Positions 48,787 through 57,582 of a stretch of DNA of 64,000 nucleotides are shown here, one piece after another. The translations under genes were made by a program, and so were the position numbers. The notes under the pieces are model-generated. The model was not told the DNA's origin and did no database searches. It saw nothing but the letters and a program-made list of their open reading frames with translations. Position 1 is the stretch's first letter, and the number at the start of each line of letters is the position of its first letter. The stretch is from SHLQ01 sp033344795 (GTDB taxonomy: Bacteria > Actinomycetota > Acidimicrobiia > Acidimicrobiales > SHLQ01): NCBI GenBank assembly GCA_033344795.1, contig JAWPMS010000001.1:4464001-4528000 (forward strand). Direction: 5' to 3'.

Positions 48787-50331
48787 GTGCTCGAAGCCGA
48801 AACAAAAAGGCAGATTGACCAGGTCTGGAACGACTTCTGGTCGGGCGGGATCTCCAATCCTCTTGAAGTGATGGAGCAGCTCACCTACCTGCTGTTCATC
48901 AAGCGGCTCGACGATCTCCACACGCTGGAAGAACGACGGGCGAACCGGACCGGGCGTCCAATGGAACGACGCATCTTTCCCGAGGGAAACGACCAGTCGG
49001 GTATGCCGTATGAGAACTACCGCTGGTCGCGCTTCAAGGGTCTACGCAACGAGGAGATGTACTCCATCGTCGCCGACTCCGTCTTCCCCTTCCTCCGCAA
49101 ACTCTCCAACAGTGCGACCTACCTCGAGAACATGGAAGGGGCGCGGTTCACCATCCCGACAGCATCGCTCCTCGGACGAGCAGTGAAGGGCCTCGACTCG
49201 ATCCAGATGGACGACAGTGACACCAAGGGCGATGTCTACGAACACATGCTGTCGAGCATCGCTACTGCTGGACAGAACGGACAGTTTCGCACACCTCGAC
49301 ACATCATCGAGCTCATGGTCCACATGATGGACCCCCAGCCTGATGATGTCGTTTGCGACCCCGCCTCCGGGACCGCTGGATTTCTGGTGGGTGCTGCGGA
49401 GTACGTCCGCAAGAACAACCCAGAGCTCTTCACCGACGAGAAGAGCCGTCGTCACTACATGCAAACAATGTTCCACGGCTTCGACTTCGATCGGACCATG
49501 CTGCGAATCGGATCGATGAACATGATTCTGCACGGCGTCGATGACCCAACGATCAAATACCGGGACTCGCTGCTCGAAGAGTCGGAACAAGATGAATCGA
49601 AGTACACCGTCGTGCTGGCCAACCCGCCTTTCGCAGGCTCGCTCGATGCCGACGCCGTGGCGAAAGACCTAGTGCGAGGTCCACGCAAGACCCGGAAGAC
49701 CGAGCTCCTATTCATCTCGCTGTTCGAACGGATCCTCAAGGCACCGCATGGGCGGGCCGCAGTGATCGTTCCTGACGGTGTTCTGTTTGGATCGACGAAG
49801 CCGCACAAGGAGCTTCGCCGCATGCTGGTCGAAGACCACCGACTCGACGGCATCGTGTCGCTCCCCTCGGGCGTGTTCAAACCGTACGCGGGTGTGTCGA
49901 CGGCGATCCTTCTGTTCACCAAGACCAACTCGGGTGGCACCGACCATGTGTGGTTCTACGACATGCAAGCCGACGGCTTCAGCCTCGACGACAAACGCGC
50001 AGAGCTCCTCGACCCCGACAAGCTCGGCGCCACCGCCACGCTCACCGACGACGAGCACGACAAGAACAACCTCCCCGACGCCCTCACCCGCTGGAACACC
50101 CTGCGCACCAACCCAGCCGCCGAACAGGAACGCGCCCGCACCGAGCAGAGCTTCTGCGTGCCGAAGGACGAGATCGCCGACAGTGAATACGACCTTTCGA
50201 TCAACCGCTACAAGGAAATCGTCTACGAACAGATCGAGTACCCCGCCCCCGCCGATATCATCGCCAACCTCGAACAACTCGAAGCCGAAATCACCCAAGG
50301 CCTCGCTGATCTTAAGGCGATGCTCGCATGA
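48787..50331 (+). CDS. hsdM: Type I restriction-modification DNA methyltransferase subunit
   Basis: 514 residues from a GTG start. The N-terminal helical domain (HsdM_N) has VWNDFWSGGISNPLEVMEQLTYLLFIKRLDD. The catalytic domain has motif I DPASGTAGFLVGA (SAM binding) and motif IV NPPF (adenine N6 methylation), plus TRKTELLFISLFERILK and VIVPDGVLFGS. HsdM works with HsdS and HsdR. It precedes hsdS with an overlap of 4 bases. It modifies adenine at the sites chosen by HsdS. Confidence 0.97.
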   Translation: MLEAETKRQIDQVWNDFWSGGISNPLEVMEQLTYLLFIKRLDDLHTLEERRANRTGRPMERRIFPEGNDQSGMPYENYRWSRFKGLRNEEMYSIVADSVFPFLRKLSNSATYLENMEGARFTIPTASLLGRAVKGLDSIQMDDSDTKGDVYEHMLSSIATAGQNGQFRTPRHIIELMVHMMDPQPDDVVCDPASGTAGFLVGAAEYVRKNNPELFTDEKSRRHYMQTMFHGFDFDRTMLRIGSMNMILHGVDDPTIKYRDSLLEESEQDESKYTVVLANPPFAGSLDADAVAKDLVRGPRKTRKTELLFISLFERILKAPHGRAAVIVPDGVLFGSTKPHKELRRMLVEDHRLDGIVSLPSGVFKPYAGVSTAILLFTKTNSGGTDHVWFYDMQADGFSLDDKRAELLDPDKLGATATLTDDEHDKNNLPDALTRWNTLRTNPAAEQERARTEQSFCVPKDEIADSEYDLSINRYKEIVYEQIEYPAPADIIANLEQLEAEITQGLADLKAMLA

Positions 50332-51428
50332 CGGCCGCATGGCCGGAGGTCTCCCTCGGCGAGATCGTCGAATTGAAGTATGGAAAGTCGCTTCCGAAGG
50401 CGAAGCGGACGGGAAGTGGGTTCGGCGTCTACGGCTCGAACGGTGAGGTCGGGCGACACGAGCTGGCTTTGACATCTGGACCGACGATCGTCGTTGGCCG
50501 GAAGGGCTCCCATGGAGCAGTGAATTTCAGCTCGGACTCGTGCTGGCCAATCGACACCACGTACTTCGTGGATCACTCGTGTACCACAGCTGACCTTGAT
50601 TGGCTCAAGTACCGCCTGAAAGGTCTACGCCTAGACGAGCTAAACCAGGCCGCAGCCGTCCCGGGCTTGAACCGCGAGGATGCTTACCGACGCAAGCTGA
50701 TGCTGCCACCGATTGAGGAACAGCGGCGAATTGCCACGTTGCTGGATGCGGCCGACGAGCTCCGAACCAAACGCCACCAAGCCCTCGCCAAGCTCGACAA
50801 CCTCACCCAAGCCATCTTCATCGACATGTTCGGCGACCCCGCTCGAAACACGAAGGGTCTCCGTGTCCAAACTCTCGGAGAGCTTGGCGAATGGCGATCA
50901 GGAGGGACTCCGCCCCGAAACAATTCTGACCACTTCGTTGGCCCGATCCCGTGGTACTCCTCGGGCGACCTGAAGTCCGAGTTCCTTAGCGAAGCCTCCG
51001 AGAGCATTAACCAGAGAGCAATCGAAAGCACTTCAGCGAAGGCAGTACCGGTCGGGGCTTTGTTGCTCGGGATGTACGACACTGCCGCTCTGAAATCTGG
51101 CATAGCGACTACAGCGAGCTCCTGCAATCAGGCCGTTGCATTCGCCCGCTTGGACGAATCGGTAGTTTCAACACGCTACGTCTACGCCGCAATTCAGCTC
51201 GGTAAGGACCACTTCAAGCGAAATCAGCGGGGGGTTCGTCAGAAAAACCTGAACCTTACGATGATTCGCGAGATCCCGATACCGGTCCCAGCTAGAGAAG
51301 CGCAGCGCGAGTTTGAGGCTCACCTTCAACATGTGGACGTTCTTCGAACGACGGCCATGAGTTCAGACGACCACCTCGACACGCTGTTCGCTTCGCTGCA
51401 GCAGCGGGCCTTCGCAGGGGAGCTCTGA
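50328..51428 (+). CDS. hsdS: Type I restriction-modification specificity subunit
   Basis: 366 residues with two target recognition domains, each followed by a helical spacer. The first (about 1-120) ends in the conserved LPPIEEQRRIATLLDAADELRTKRHQAL repeat, and the second (about 180-330) ends in PVPAREAQREFEAHLQHVDVLRTT. The two spacers form the antiparallel coiled coil that fixes spacing of the two half-sites. The sequence recognised cannot be read from the protein. It overlaps hsdM by ATGA, and hsdR by one base. Confidence 0.94.
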   Translation: MTAAWPEVSLGEIVELKYGKSLPKAKRTGSGFGVYGSNGEVGRHELALTSGPTIVVGRKGSHGAVNFSSDSCWPIDTTYFVDHSCTTADLDWLKYRLKGLRLDELNQAAAVPGLNREDAYRRKLMLPPIEEQRRIATLLDAADELRTKRHQALAKLDNLTQAIFIDMFGDPARNTKGLRVQTLGELGEWRSGGTPPRNNSDHFVGPIPWYSSGDLKSEFLSEASESINQRAIESTSAKAVPVGALLLGMYDTAALKSGIATTASSCNQAVAFARLDESVVSTRYVYAAIQLGKDHFKRNQRGVRQKNLNLTMIREIPIPVPAREAQREFEAHLQHVDVLRTTAMSSDDHLDTLFASLQQRAFAGEL

Positions 51429-54400
51429 TGGGCCAGTTCAACCATCTCGAAGAGTTCGAGGAGGCCAAGAAGACGGCCGACCAGGCCTCGTTGTTCGCTC
51501 TGCCCGACCCGCGCGCCTCGTGCTTCTACTCACGTCTCACGCTCGAGCTGTTGATCAAGTGGGCCTTCGAGCACGATCGCTCACTTGATCGGCCCTACGA
51601 CGACAACCTGTCGGCTCTGCTCCACTCGCGGAGCTTTCGCCAGCTTGCTGGCGATCGGATCTTCAAGATTGCAAAGGAGATCATCCGGTACGGCAACAAA
51701 GCTGTCCACGACGCTGGGGCGCCAAGCCGTCACGACTCGGTCGCATGCGTCGCTGCACTCTTCAGCTTCAGCCACTGGTTTGCCCGCACCTACGCACGAA
51801 CCCACCGTCCGTCAACCGAACTTCGCTTCGACCCGAACGAACTGCCGAACCCAGCTAATCGCGCTCTGAAGAGCCGTCAGCAGTTGGAAGAACTCGAACA
51901 GGAGCTTGAGGCGCAGCGCCTTGAGACCGAGCTCGTCCGAAAACGTCTGCACGGCGCTGAGAAACTCGAGGAAGAGACCGCCGCCCTCCGGGCCCAGATC
52001 GACGAGCTACGCAAACAGCGCGCTGGCGAGCCAGCCAACTTCGACCTCAAAGAGGACGACACACGCGAGTACCTCATCGACCTTCTCCTGCAGGAGTCCG
52101 GGTGGTTGATCGGAACCACCGCCATCACCGAGCATCCAGTGTCCGGCATGCCAAATACGAGCGGCACCGGCCGAGTCGACTACGCGCTCATGGGTCAGGA
52201 CGGTCGGCCTCTGGCAATTCTTGAGGCAAAGCGGGCAAGCAAAGACCCAGGCTCTGGGCGCCAGCAAGCGTTGCTCTATGCGGACCAGATCGAGGCGGCT
52301 ACCGGCCAGCGTCCGATCATCTTCTACAGCAACGGCTATGAACACTGGATCTGGGACGACGCTCGCTACCCACCTCGTCAGATTCAGGGATTCCTGACTC
52401 GCACAGAACTCGAGCTCGCGATCAACCGACGGACGACCCGCAAGTCACTGCTCAGCACCCCCGTGAAGCCGAGTATCGCCGACCGCTACTACCAACAACG
52501 GGCGATCCGGTCGATCACCGAGTCGTTCGAGAACGACAACGAACGCAAAGCGTTGCTCGTGATGGCGACGGGCACCGGCAAGACCCGCACTGTCGTTGCG
52601 CTCACGGACCTCATGATGGACACCCGATGGGCGCACCGGATCCTCTTCCTCGCCGACCGGCGCGCGCTTGTGAAGCAGGCGGTCCGCGCGTTCAAGGAGC
52701 ACATCCCCGATTCCCCGCCCGTGAACCTGCTTGAAGACCGGCATGGACAGGGTGACATCTATGTCGCCACATACCCCACGATGAGCGGGCTCATCGACGA
52801 GCTGCAACCGGACGGTACTCGTCGGTTCGGCCCTGGCTTCTTCGACCTCGTGATCATCGACGAGGCCCATCGCTCTGTCTACAACCGCTATCGGCACATC
52901 TTTGAATGGTTCGACAGCCTCCTCGTTGGCCTCACGGCGACGCCAAAGGACGAGATCGACCGAAACACGTACAGCCTGTTCGACCTTGTGACCGGATCGC
53001 CAACAGACGTCTACGAGCTCGAGAGCGGTGTCGCCGACGGTTTCCTTGTCCCCCCGCGAGCTATCTCCGCACCCCTGAGGTTCCCCAACATGGGTATCAC
53101 CTACGACGAACTCACCGACGCCGAGAAAGAAGAATGGTCGGCCCTCGATTGGTCACCCGACGCCGACGACGACCCGGACGTCCCGCAACGTGTCGATCCG
53201 AAGGCACTCAATGACTGGCTCTTCAATGCCAACACCGTCGACGAATCGCTGAAGATGCTGATGCGCGACGGCCAACACGTCGAGGGCGGCGAGCTGCTCG
53301 GAAAGACGATCATCTTCGCCAAGAGCCGAAAGCACGCCAACTTCATCGTCACGCGCTTCGATCAGCTCTATCCGCATCTCAAGGGCTCCTTTGCCCGCGT
53401 GATCACGGCAGACCTCGACTACGCGGAGGATCTTCTTGAGGACTTTGAGGACGCCGGAAGCGAGCTGCGAATCGCAGTGTCGGTCGACATGCTCGACACC
53501 GGCGTCGACATCCCCGAGGTGGTCAACCTCGTCTTCTTCAAGCCAGTTCGCTCGAAGGCCAAGTTCTGGCAAATGATCGGCCGAGGAACCCGGCTGCGCC
53601 CCGGGCTGTTCGGGCCAAGCCCAGATGGCGACAAGCACTCATTCACGGTGATCGATCACTGCATGAATCTTGAGTACTTCAGCCAGAGCATGCTCCCGGC
53701 AGAGGGCCCGGTCGGACCGACCCTGGATGCACAGATCTTCGAGGCGAGGATGGACATCGTTGCGCACCTGGACGAAGCCGGAGACCGAAGCGAGCTCCGC
53801 CCCAGGATCGTGAACGACCTCTCTGAGCGCATAGCGGACATGAACCTCGAGAGTTACCAAGTTCGATCACATCGAGCACTCGTGGAGAAGTACCGCGAGG
53901 CCGAGTCATGGGACGAAATCTCGCTCGAGGACCGTGGTGCGCTGATTCGAGACGTTGCGCCGCTTCCCGTCATGACCCGCGGCGACTCCCAAGACGTCAG
54001 GCGATTCGACCTCCTGATGTTCAAGCTCGAGCTGGCAGTGCTCCAGAACCACCCAGCGCGAGACCGATTGCGACGACGTCTCGTTTCGCTTGTAGAACGA
54101 TTTGAAAAGGCCCAGTCGGAAAGTCACGCCGAACTTATGGAGGAGATCCTGGGCGATAGCTGGTGGGATGGCCTATCGGCAGACTCAGTCGAACACGCGC
54201 GGCGGGAGCTGCGAGCCTACGCGGAGTACGTCCAAGCGGAAGAACGAGACATCCTCTACACGAACTTTCAGGACGACTTCATGGACTTGTCCGAGGTCGA
54301 CCTCGCTGATCTCTCTGACGCGGCCGCGTTCAGCGAGTTCCGAAAGAAGGCGAACGCCTACCTACGAGAACACTTGAACGAAGGCGTCGTGGCCAAGCTC

Positions 54401-54808
54401 CGCAAGGCAGAGCCAATCGACGAGAACGACATTCTCGAGCTGCAGAGCATCTTCGTAGCTGCCGGAATCGGGAGCCCAGCCGATTTCGAGTTCGCGACCG
54501 AACGCGCTGGGAGCTTCGGCCGGTTCATCCGATCACAGGTCGGGCTCGAAACCGCCGCTGTTCAATCAGCCTTCTCCGAATTCCTCGACAACAAGGCCTA
54601 CTCGTCGGCACAGATCCGCTTCATCGAGCTGGTGATCAGCCAGCTGGCTACTGCGGGCTCGATCGCCGCCGGCGATCTGTACACGGCTCCGTTCACACTC
54701 CTTGCGCCGCAGGGTCCAGAGTCACTGTTCAACGAAGGCCAGATCGACTCGGTTCTTGCCATCGTCGATGGCATCGAGCAACGCGCCAGCGGGGGTAGCC
54801 GCAAGTGA
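51428..54808 (+). CDS. hsdR: Type I restriction enzyme R subunit (nuclease-translocase)
   Basis: 1126 residues. The N-terminal domain (about 20-110, SRLTLELLIKWAFEHDR...KIAKEIIRYGNKAVHDAG) matches the DUF4145 kind of add-on. The endonuclease domain follows at about 210-300 (VDYALMGQDGRPLAILEAKRASKD, the D...ExK catalytic core). Then comes an SF2 motor with VMATGTGKTRTV (Walker A) and IIDEAHRS (Walker B DEAH), and motif VI QMIGRGTRLRPG. The C-terminal part is EcoEI-like. The enzyme translocates unmodified DNA and cuts at a distance. It overlaps hsdS by one base, completing the operon. Confidence 0.96.
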   Translation: MGQFNHLEEFEEAKKTADQASLFALPDPRASCFYSRLTLELLIKWAFEHDRSLDRPYDDNLSALLHSRSFRQLAGDRIFKIAKEIIRYGNKAVHDAGAPSRHDSVACVAALFSFSHWFARTYARTHRPSTELRFDPNELPNPANRALKSRQQLEELEQELEAQRLETELVRKRLHGAEKLEEETAALRAQIDELRKQRAGEPANFDLKEDDTREYLIDLLLQESGWLIGTTAITEHPVSGMPNTSGTGRVDYALMGQDGRPLAILEAKRASKDPGSGRQQALLYADQIEAATGQRPIIFYSNGYEHWIWDDARYPPRQIQGFLTRTELELAINRRTTRKSLLSTPVKPSIADRYYQQRAIRSITESFENDNERKALLVMATGTGKTRTVVALTDLMMDTRWAHRILFLADRRALVKQAVRAFKEHIPDSPPVNLLEDRHGQGDIYVATYPTMSGLIDELQPDGTRRFGPGFFDLVIIDEAHRSVYNRYRHIFEWFDSLLVGLTATPKDEIDRNTYSLFDLVTGSPTDVYELESGVADGFLVPPRAISAPLRFPNMGITYDELTDAEKEEWSALDWSPDADDDPDVPQRVDPKALNDWLFNANTVDESLKMLMRDGQHVEGGELLGKTIIFAKSRKHANFIVTRFDQLYPHLKGSFARVITADLDYAEDLLEDFEDAGSELRIAVSVDMLDTGVDIPEVVNLVFFKPVRSKAKFWQMIGRGTRLRPGLFGPSPDGDKHSFTVIDHCMNLEYFSQSMLPAEGPVGPTLDAQIFEARMDIVAHLDEAGDRSELRPRIVNDLSERIADMNLESYQVRSHRALVEKYREAESWDEISLEDRGALIRDVAPLPVMTRGDSQDVRRFDLLMFKLELAVLQNHPARDRLRRRLVSLVERFEKAQSESHAELMEEILGDSWWDGLSADSVEHARRELRAYAEYVQAEERDILYTNFQDDFMDLSEVDLADLSDAAAFSEFRKKANAYLREHLNEGVVAKLRKAEPIDENDILELQSIFVAAGIGSPADFEFATERAGSFGRFIRSQVGLETAAVQSAFSEFLDNKAYSSAQIRFIELVISQLATAGSIAAGDLYTAPFTLLAPQGPESLFNEGQIDSVLAIVDGIEQRASGGSRK

Positions 54809-54839
54809 CAAGACTGGCCGAACCCAACCGGAGAGCGAA

Positions 54840-56180
54840 TTGAGTCATATCTCACAGAGTGAGGCCAAGAGCCGAGTCCTCGCTGGTGGCATTTTCGAGG
54901 CTGGGGACGACTTTGTCTTCACGTCGAAGCGAGAGCCAGTGAGTGCAAGGTGTGTCAAAGCCGGTCACGAGGTTGTCGTTTCGTGGGATACAGCGCGCAA
55001 CGCAAGAAATCGCGGAGCGTGTTCCAAGTGTCGGGACACGAGCAAGGCAGACCGGCTCCGAGAGTTCCTGAGATACGAACAACCGAAGGGTCAGCGCATC
55101 GAGCTTCTCTCCACAGGCTATTCGGAGGGCACGTTCGCGCACGTGTCAGTGCGTCACGACGATCCAGCCTGTGGTCACGAGTGGACGGCAAGCCCAGCGA
55201 ATCTCTACGCCGGTTGGGGTTGCCCCGCATGCAAGGAACGCGACTTCGTCGCACGGCGAGCCGTGCCGAAATTCAGCCGCGAATCGCTCTCGGAAGCGCT
55301 CAACGACCACGGCGCCACACTTGCGGATGGAGCTACATTCGACGGCAACACGAGCCACTCTGTCGCGCTGCAGTGCCTTAGGTGTGGCTACGGCAGTAAT
55401 CAGCGCGATCTATGGAGCACGCCGCCGAAGCACGTACTGAATGGCATCGGTTGTCCATGCTGCGCTGGACTCGCCACGACCTACGAAGACTTCGTTCGAA
55501 CACTCGAAGAATTCGGTGCAGCTATCGGCCACGACTTCGAGAAGACTCCAAGCCACAAGCCAATGAAGGGCGTCTACTGTGCCAGCTGCGGTCTGCCGTG
55601 CACAAGCGCCTATGCAAACATCAGAACCGGAAACTCCACCGTTTGCCTCACCTGCCAAGACCCGGAAGGTCATCGGACGGCGAGCTACCACAAGTGGCCC
55701 CTCGCACATCTCGTCGCCCAACCCGGTGCGAGGTCACACATCGCGGGTGTGTATGTAAAACGCGTGAAGCCGCGAAATACGTCCACCGACGCCGTCTCAT
55801 GGACAAAGGTGGGGTACGGCACTGAAGGCCGATCGCTCATCGGTGGCCCGCGTATTGCTATCGAGCGACTCTTCTACGCCCCGCTGCCTGCACCAGTCGC
55901 GGCTGCGATTGAAAGGGAGTGCCATCGCAGATGTCGCCGCTACACAATTGAGGATGCAGAGCAACAAGGAGTTCCTAGCGAACTTGGAATTACCGAGTTC
56001 GTGCAGGATCCCGACCTTGCGCTTGAGATCGTCACAGCCCGAGGTCAACAGTGGGGAGACACAGACCCTGATGACGTTCAAGCGCTTCAAGGATTCATCG
56101 ACGAGTGCGAAGGCAACGACGACTGGCGAAGTGGTCTGGATCTGACGGCGCCGAAACCATGGGCTCAACCTGTCTCATGA
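54840..56180 (+). CDS. Zinc-ribbon-repeat protein with GIY-YIG-like C-terminus
   Basis: About 446 residues from a TTG at 54840, with GGAG 7 bases upstream. Four treble-clef zinc units (DUF4379-like) lie at about 15-285: CVKAGHE...GACSKC, CGHEWTASP...GCPACKE, CLRCGYGS...GCPCCAG, and CASCGLPC...CLTCQ. The C-terminal part GVYVKRVKPRN...WTKVGYGTEG...IERLFYAPLPAPVAAAIEREC resembles GIY-YIG-type nucleases (Y, K and E in place). It lies 31 bases after hsdR, in the same direction. The zinc units probably bind DNA or RNA, with cutting by the C-terminal domain. The GIY-YIG assignment is inference. Confidence 0.75.
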   Translation: MSHISQSEAKSRVLAGGIFEAGDDFVFTSKREPVSARCVKAGHEVVVSWDTARNARNRGACSKCRDTSKADRLREFLRYEQPKGQRIELLSTGYSEGTFAHVSVRHDDPACGHEWTASPANLYAGWGCPACKERDFVARRAVPKFSRESLSEALNDHGATLADGATFDGNTSHSVALQCLRCGYGSNQRDLWSTPPKHVLNGIGCPCCAGLATTYEDFVRTLEEFGAAIGHDFEKTPSHKPMKGVYCASCGLPCTSAYANIRTGNSTVCLTCQDPEGHRTASYHKWPLAHLVAQPGARSHIAGVYVKRVKPRNTSTDAVSWTKVGYGTEGRSLIGGPRIAIERLFYAPLPAPVAAAIERECHRRCRRYTIEDAEQQGVPSELGITEFVQDPDLALEIVTARGQQWGDTDPDDVQALQGFIDECEGNDDWRSGLDLTAPKPWAQPVS

Positions 56181-56201
56181 GAAAGTCGATATTTGGTCTC
56201 G

Positions 56202-57581
56202 ATGAACTCGACTGAGTGCCCACATGGCAGTCATCCTGCGTACTGCACCGACTGCTTGGAAGCCCCAAGGCCGTACCTACCACCCCAGGTGCAGTCCAGA
56301 ACGACGACGGCTCCGAAGGGGCCCGATGACGTCATCGAACCGCTGAGTGGTGACTTCGATATCAGCTACCCCGTGTATGAGCTCAGCCCTTATACAGAGC
56401 CCGGCACAGACTGGCTAGCGGCTATCAAGAACAGCTACCCCCACCAGCTTCGCCCCGAAGGATGGCTGTACCTACGATCCCGCGGGCGCCTTTGGGCTCG
56501 GGTAAGGGTACGAGGCGTGGAATGGCGTGAACACCGCCCGCACCGAACCGGCGTGGATGGGACTGAGTTCGGCCCCGGAATGGTCATCCTGCTTCGGCCT
56601 GAGACTTGGGAAACCGATATCGAGGTTGATTTAGGCGACCTAGCCACGAACCAAAGGGCCGGCTACCGCTACCTCCAGACCGTCGGGTCAAATGCGGTTC
56701 AGCATGTAAGAAACGGGGAGGAAATCGGAGAACCACAAGCAATCAAAGCAAGGGTCTACGGCCATCGCTCAGCCATCTTGCTGTTGTGGAATGCAGATCG
56801 ATTCGACTTCGACCAATCATCGAGAATCGCAGCGCAGACGGCAGCTGGGAATATCTTCGAAGGTTCATGGTCGACCGGCAGTCGCAAGGAGTTCGTGGTT
56901 GGGGAACGCTTCTACTTGCTCCGAACTGGTGATGACGGCGGCATAGTCGCAACCGGAATGATTGCGGGCCTGCCCTTCAGCGATCACCACTGGGAGTTCA
57001 CCGATGAGGAGACGGACTACGTACCGGTCGAGTTCGATGCGCTTACAGCTGAGCCGTTGCCAACTGAGGTGTTGGAAGCAACCTTCCCTGGTCTGCACTG
57101 GAGGCCTCAAGCTTCGGGAACAAGGATCAGCAGCCCTGATGCCGTCGAAGCGGTTGATCGACTATTCGTCGAACATCTAGCTCGCCGGGGTATCGAAGTC
57201 GCCGGCGAGAGCCGCTCGCCCGAAGAACTCGGTGCGCAGCAGATGTATAGCGAGGGCTCCGTGCGGCGCGTCTCCGTGAACAGCTATGAGAGAAACACCA
57301 GGGCCCGGCGAGCGTGCCTCGAGCACTACGGAGACTCCTGCGCCGCATGCGGTTTCAATTTCGGGGAAGTCTATGGGCCTGAAGGAGAGGGGTTCATTCA
57401 TGTCCACCACGTGCGCGAGATTTCGAGTATTGGCGCGGAGTACCAGGTGGACCCGATCAACGACCTGATACCGCTCTGCCCTAACTGCCACGCCATGGCG
57501 CACCACAAGCGTCAGGGCCAGGCAGCGCGAACCATCGGCGGACTACGAGGTCTCATCGATTCGCAAAGACAACGTCCGTGA
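56202..57581 (+). CDS. HNH endonuclease with EVE-like domain
   Basis: About 459 residues from the ATG at 56202. The N-terminus has a small Cys/His cluster (ECPHG...YCTDC). The middle part (NIFEGSWSTGSRKEFVVGERFYLLRTGDDGGIVATGMIAG) resembles an EVE/PUA-type domain, which reads modified bases. The C-terminus is an McrA-type HNH nuclease: CLEHYGDSCAACGFNF, IHVHHVREISSIG (catalytic HH), DLIPLCPNCHAMAHH. It is probably a modification-dependent restriction enzyme that cuts DNA with methylated or hypermodified cytosine, complementing the type I system. It ends one base from the convergent fadJ gene, the island's right edge. Confidence 0.88.
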   Translation: MNSTECPHGSHPAYCTDCLEAPRPYLPPQVQSRTTTAPKGPDDVIEPLSGDFDISYPVYELSPYTEPGTDWLAAIKNSYPHQLRPEGWLYLRSRGRLWARVRVRGVEWREHRPHRTGVDGTEFGPGMVILLRPETWETDIEVDLGDLATNQRAGYRYLQTVGSNAVQHVRNGEEIGEPQAIKARVYGHRSAILLLWNADRFDFDQSSRIAAQTAAGNIFEGSWSTGSRKEFVVGERFYLLRTGDDGGIVATGMIAGLPFSDHHWEFTDEETDYVPVEFDALTAEPLPTEVLEATFPGLHWRPQASGTRISSPDAVEAVDRLFVEHLARRGIEVAGESRSPEELGAQQMYSEGSVRRVSVNSYERNTRARRACLEHYGDSCAACGFNFGEVYGPEGEGFIHVHHVREISSIGAEYQVDPINDLIPLCPNCHAMAHHKRQGQAARTIGGLRGLIDSQRQRP

Positions 57582-57582
57582 G

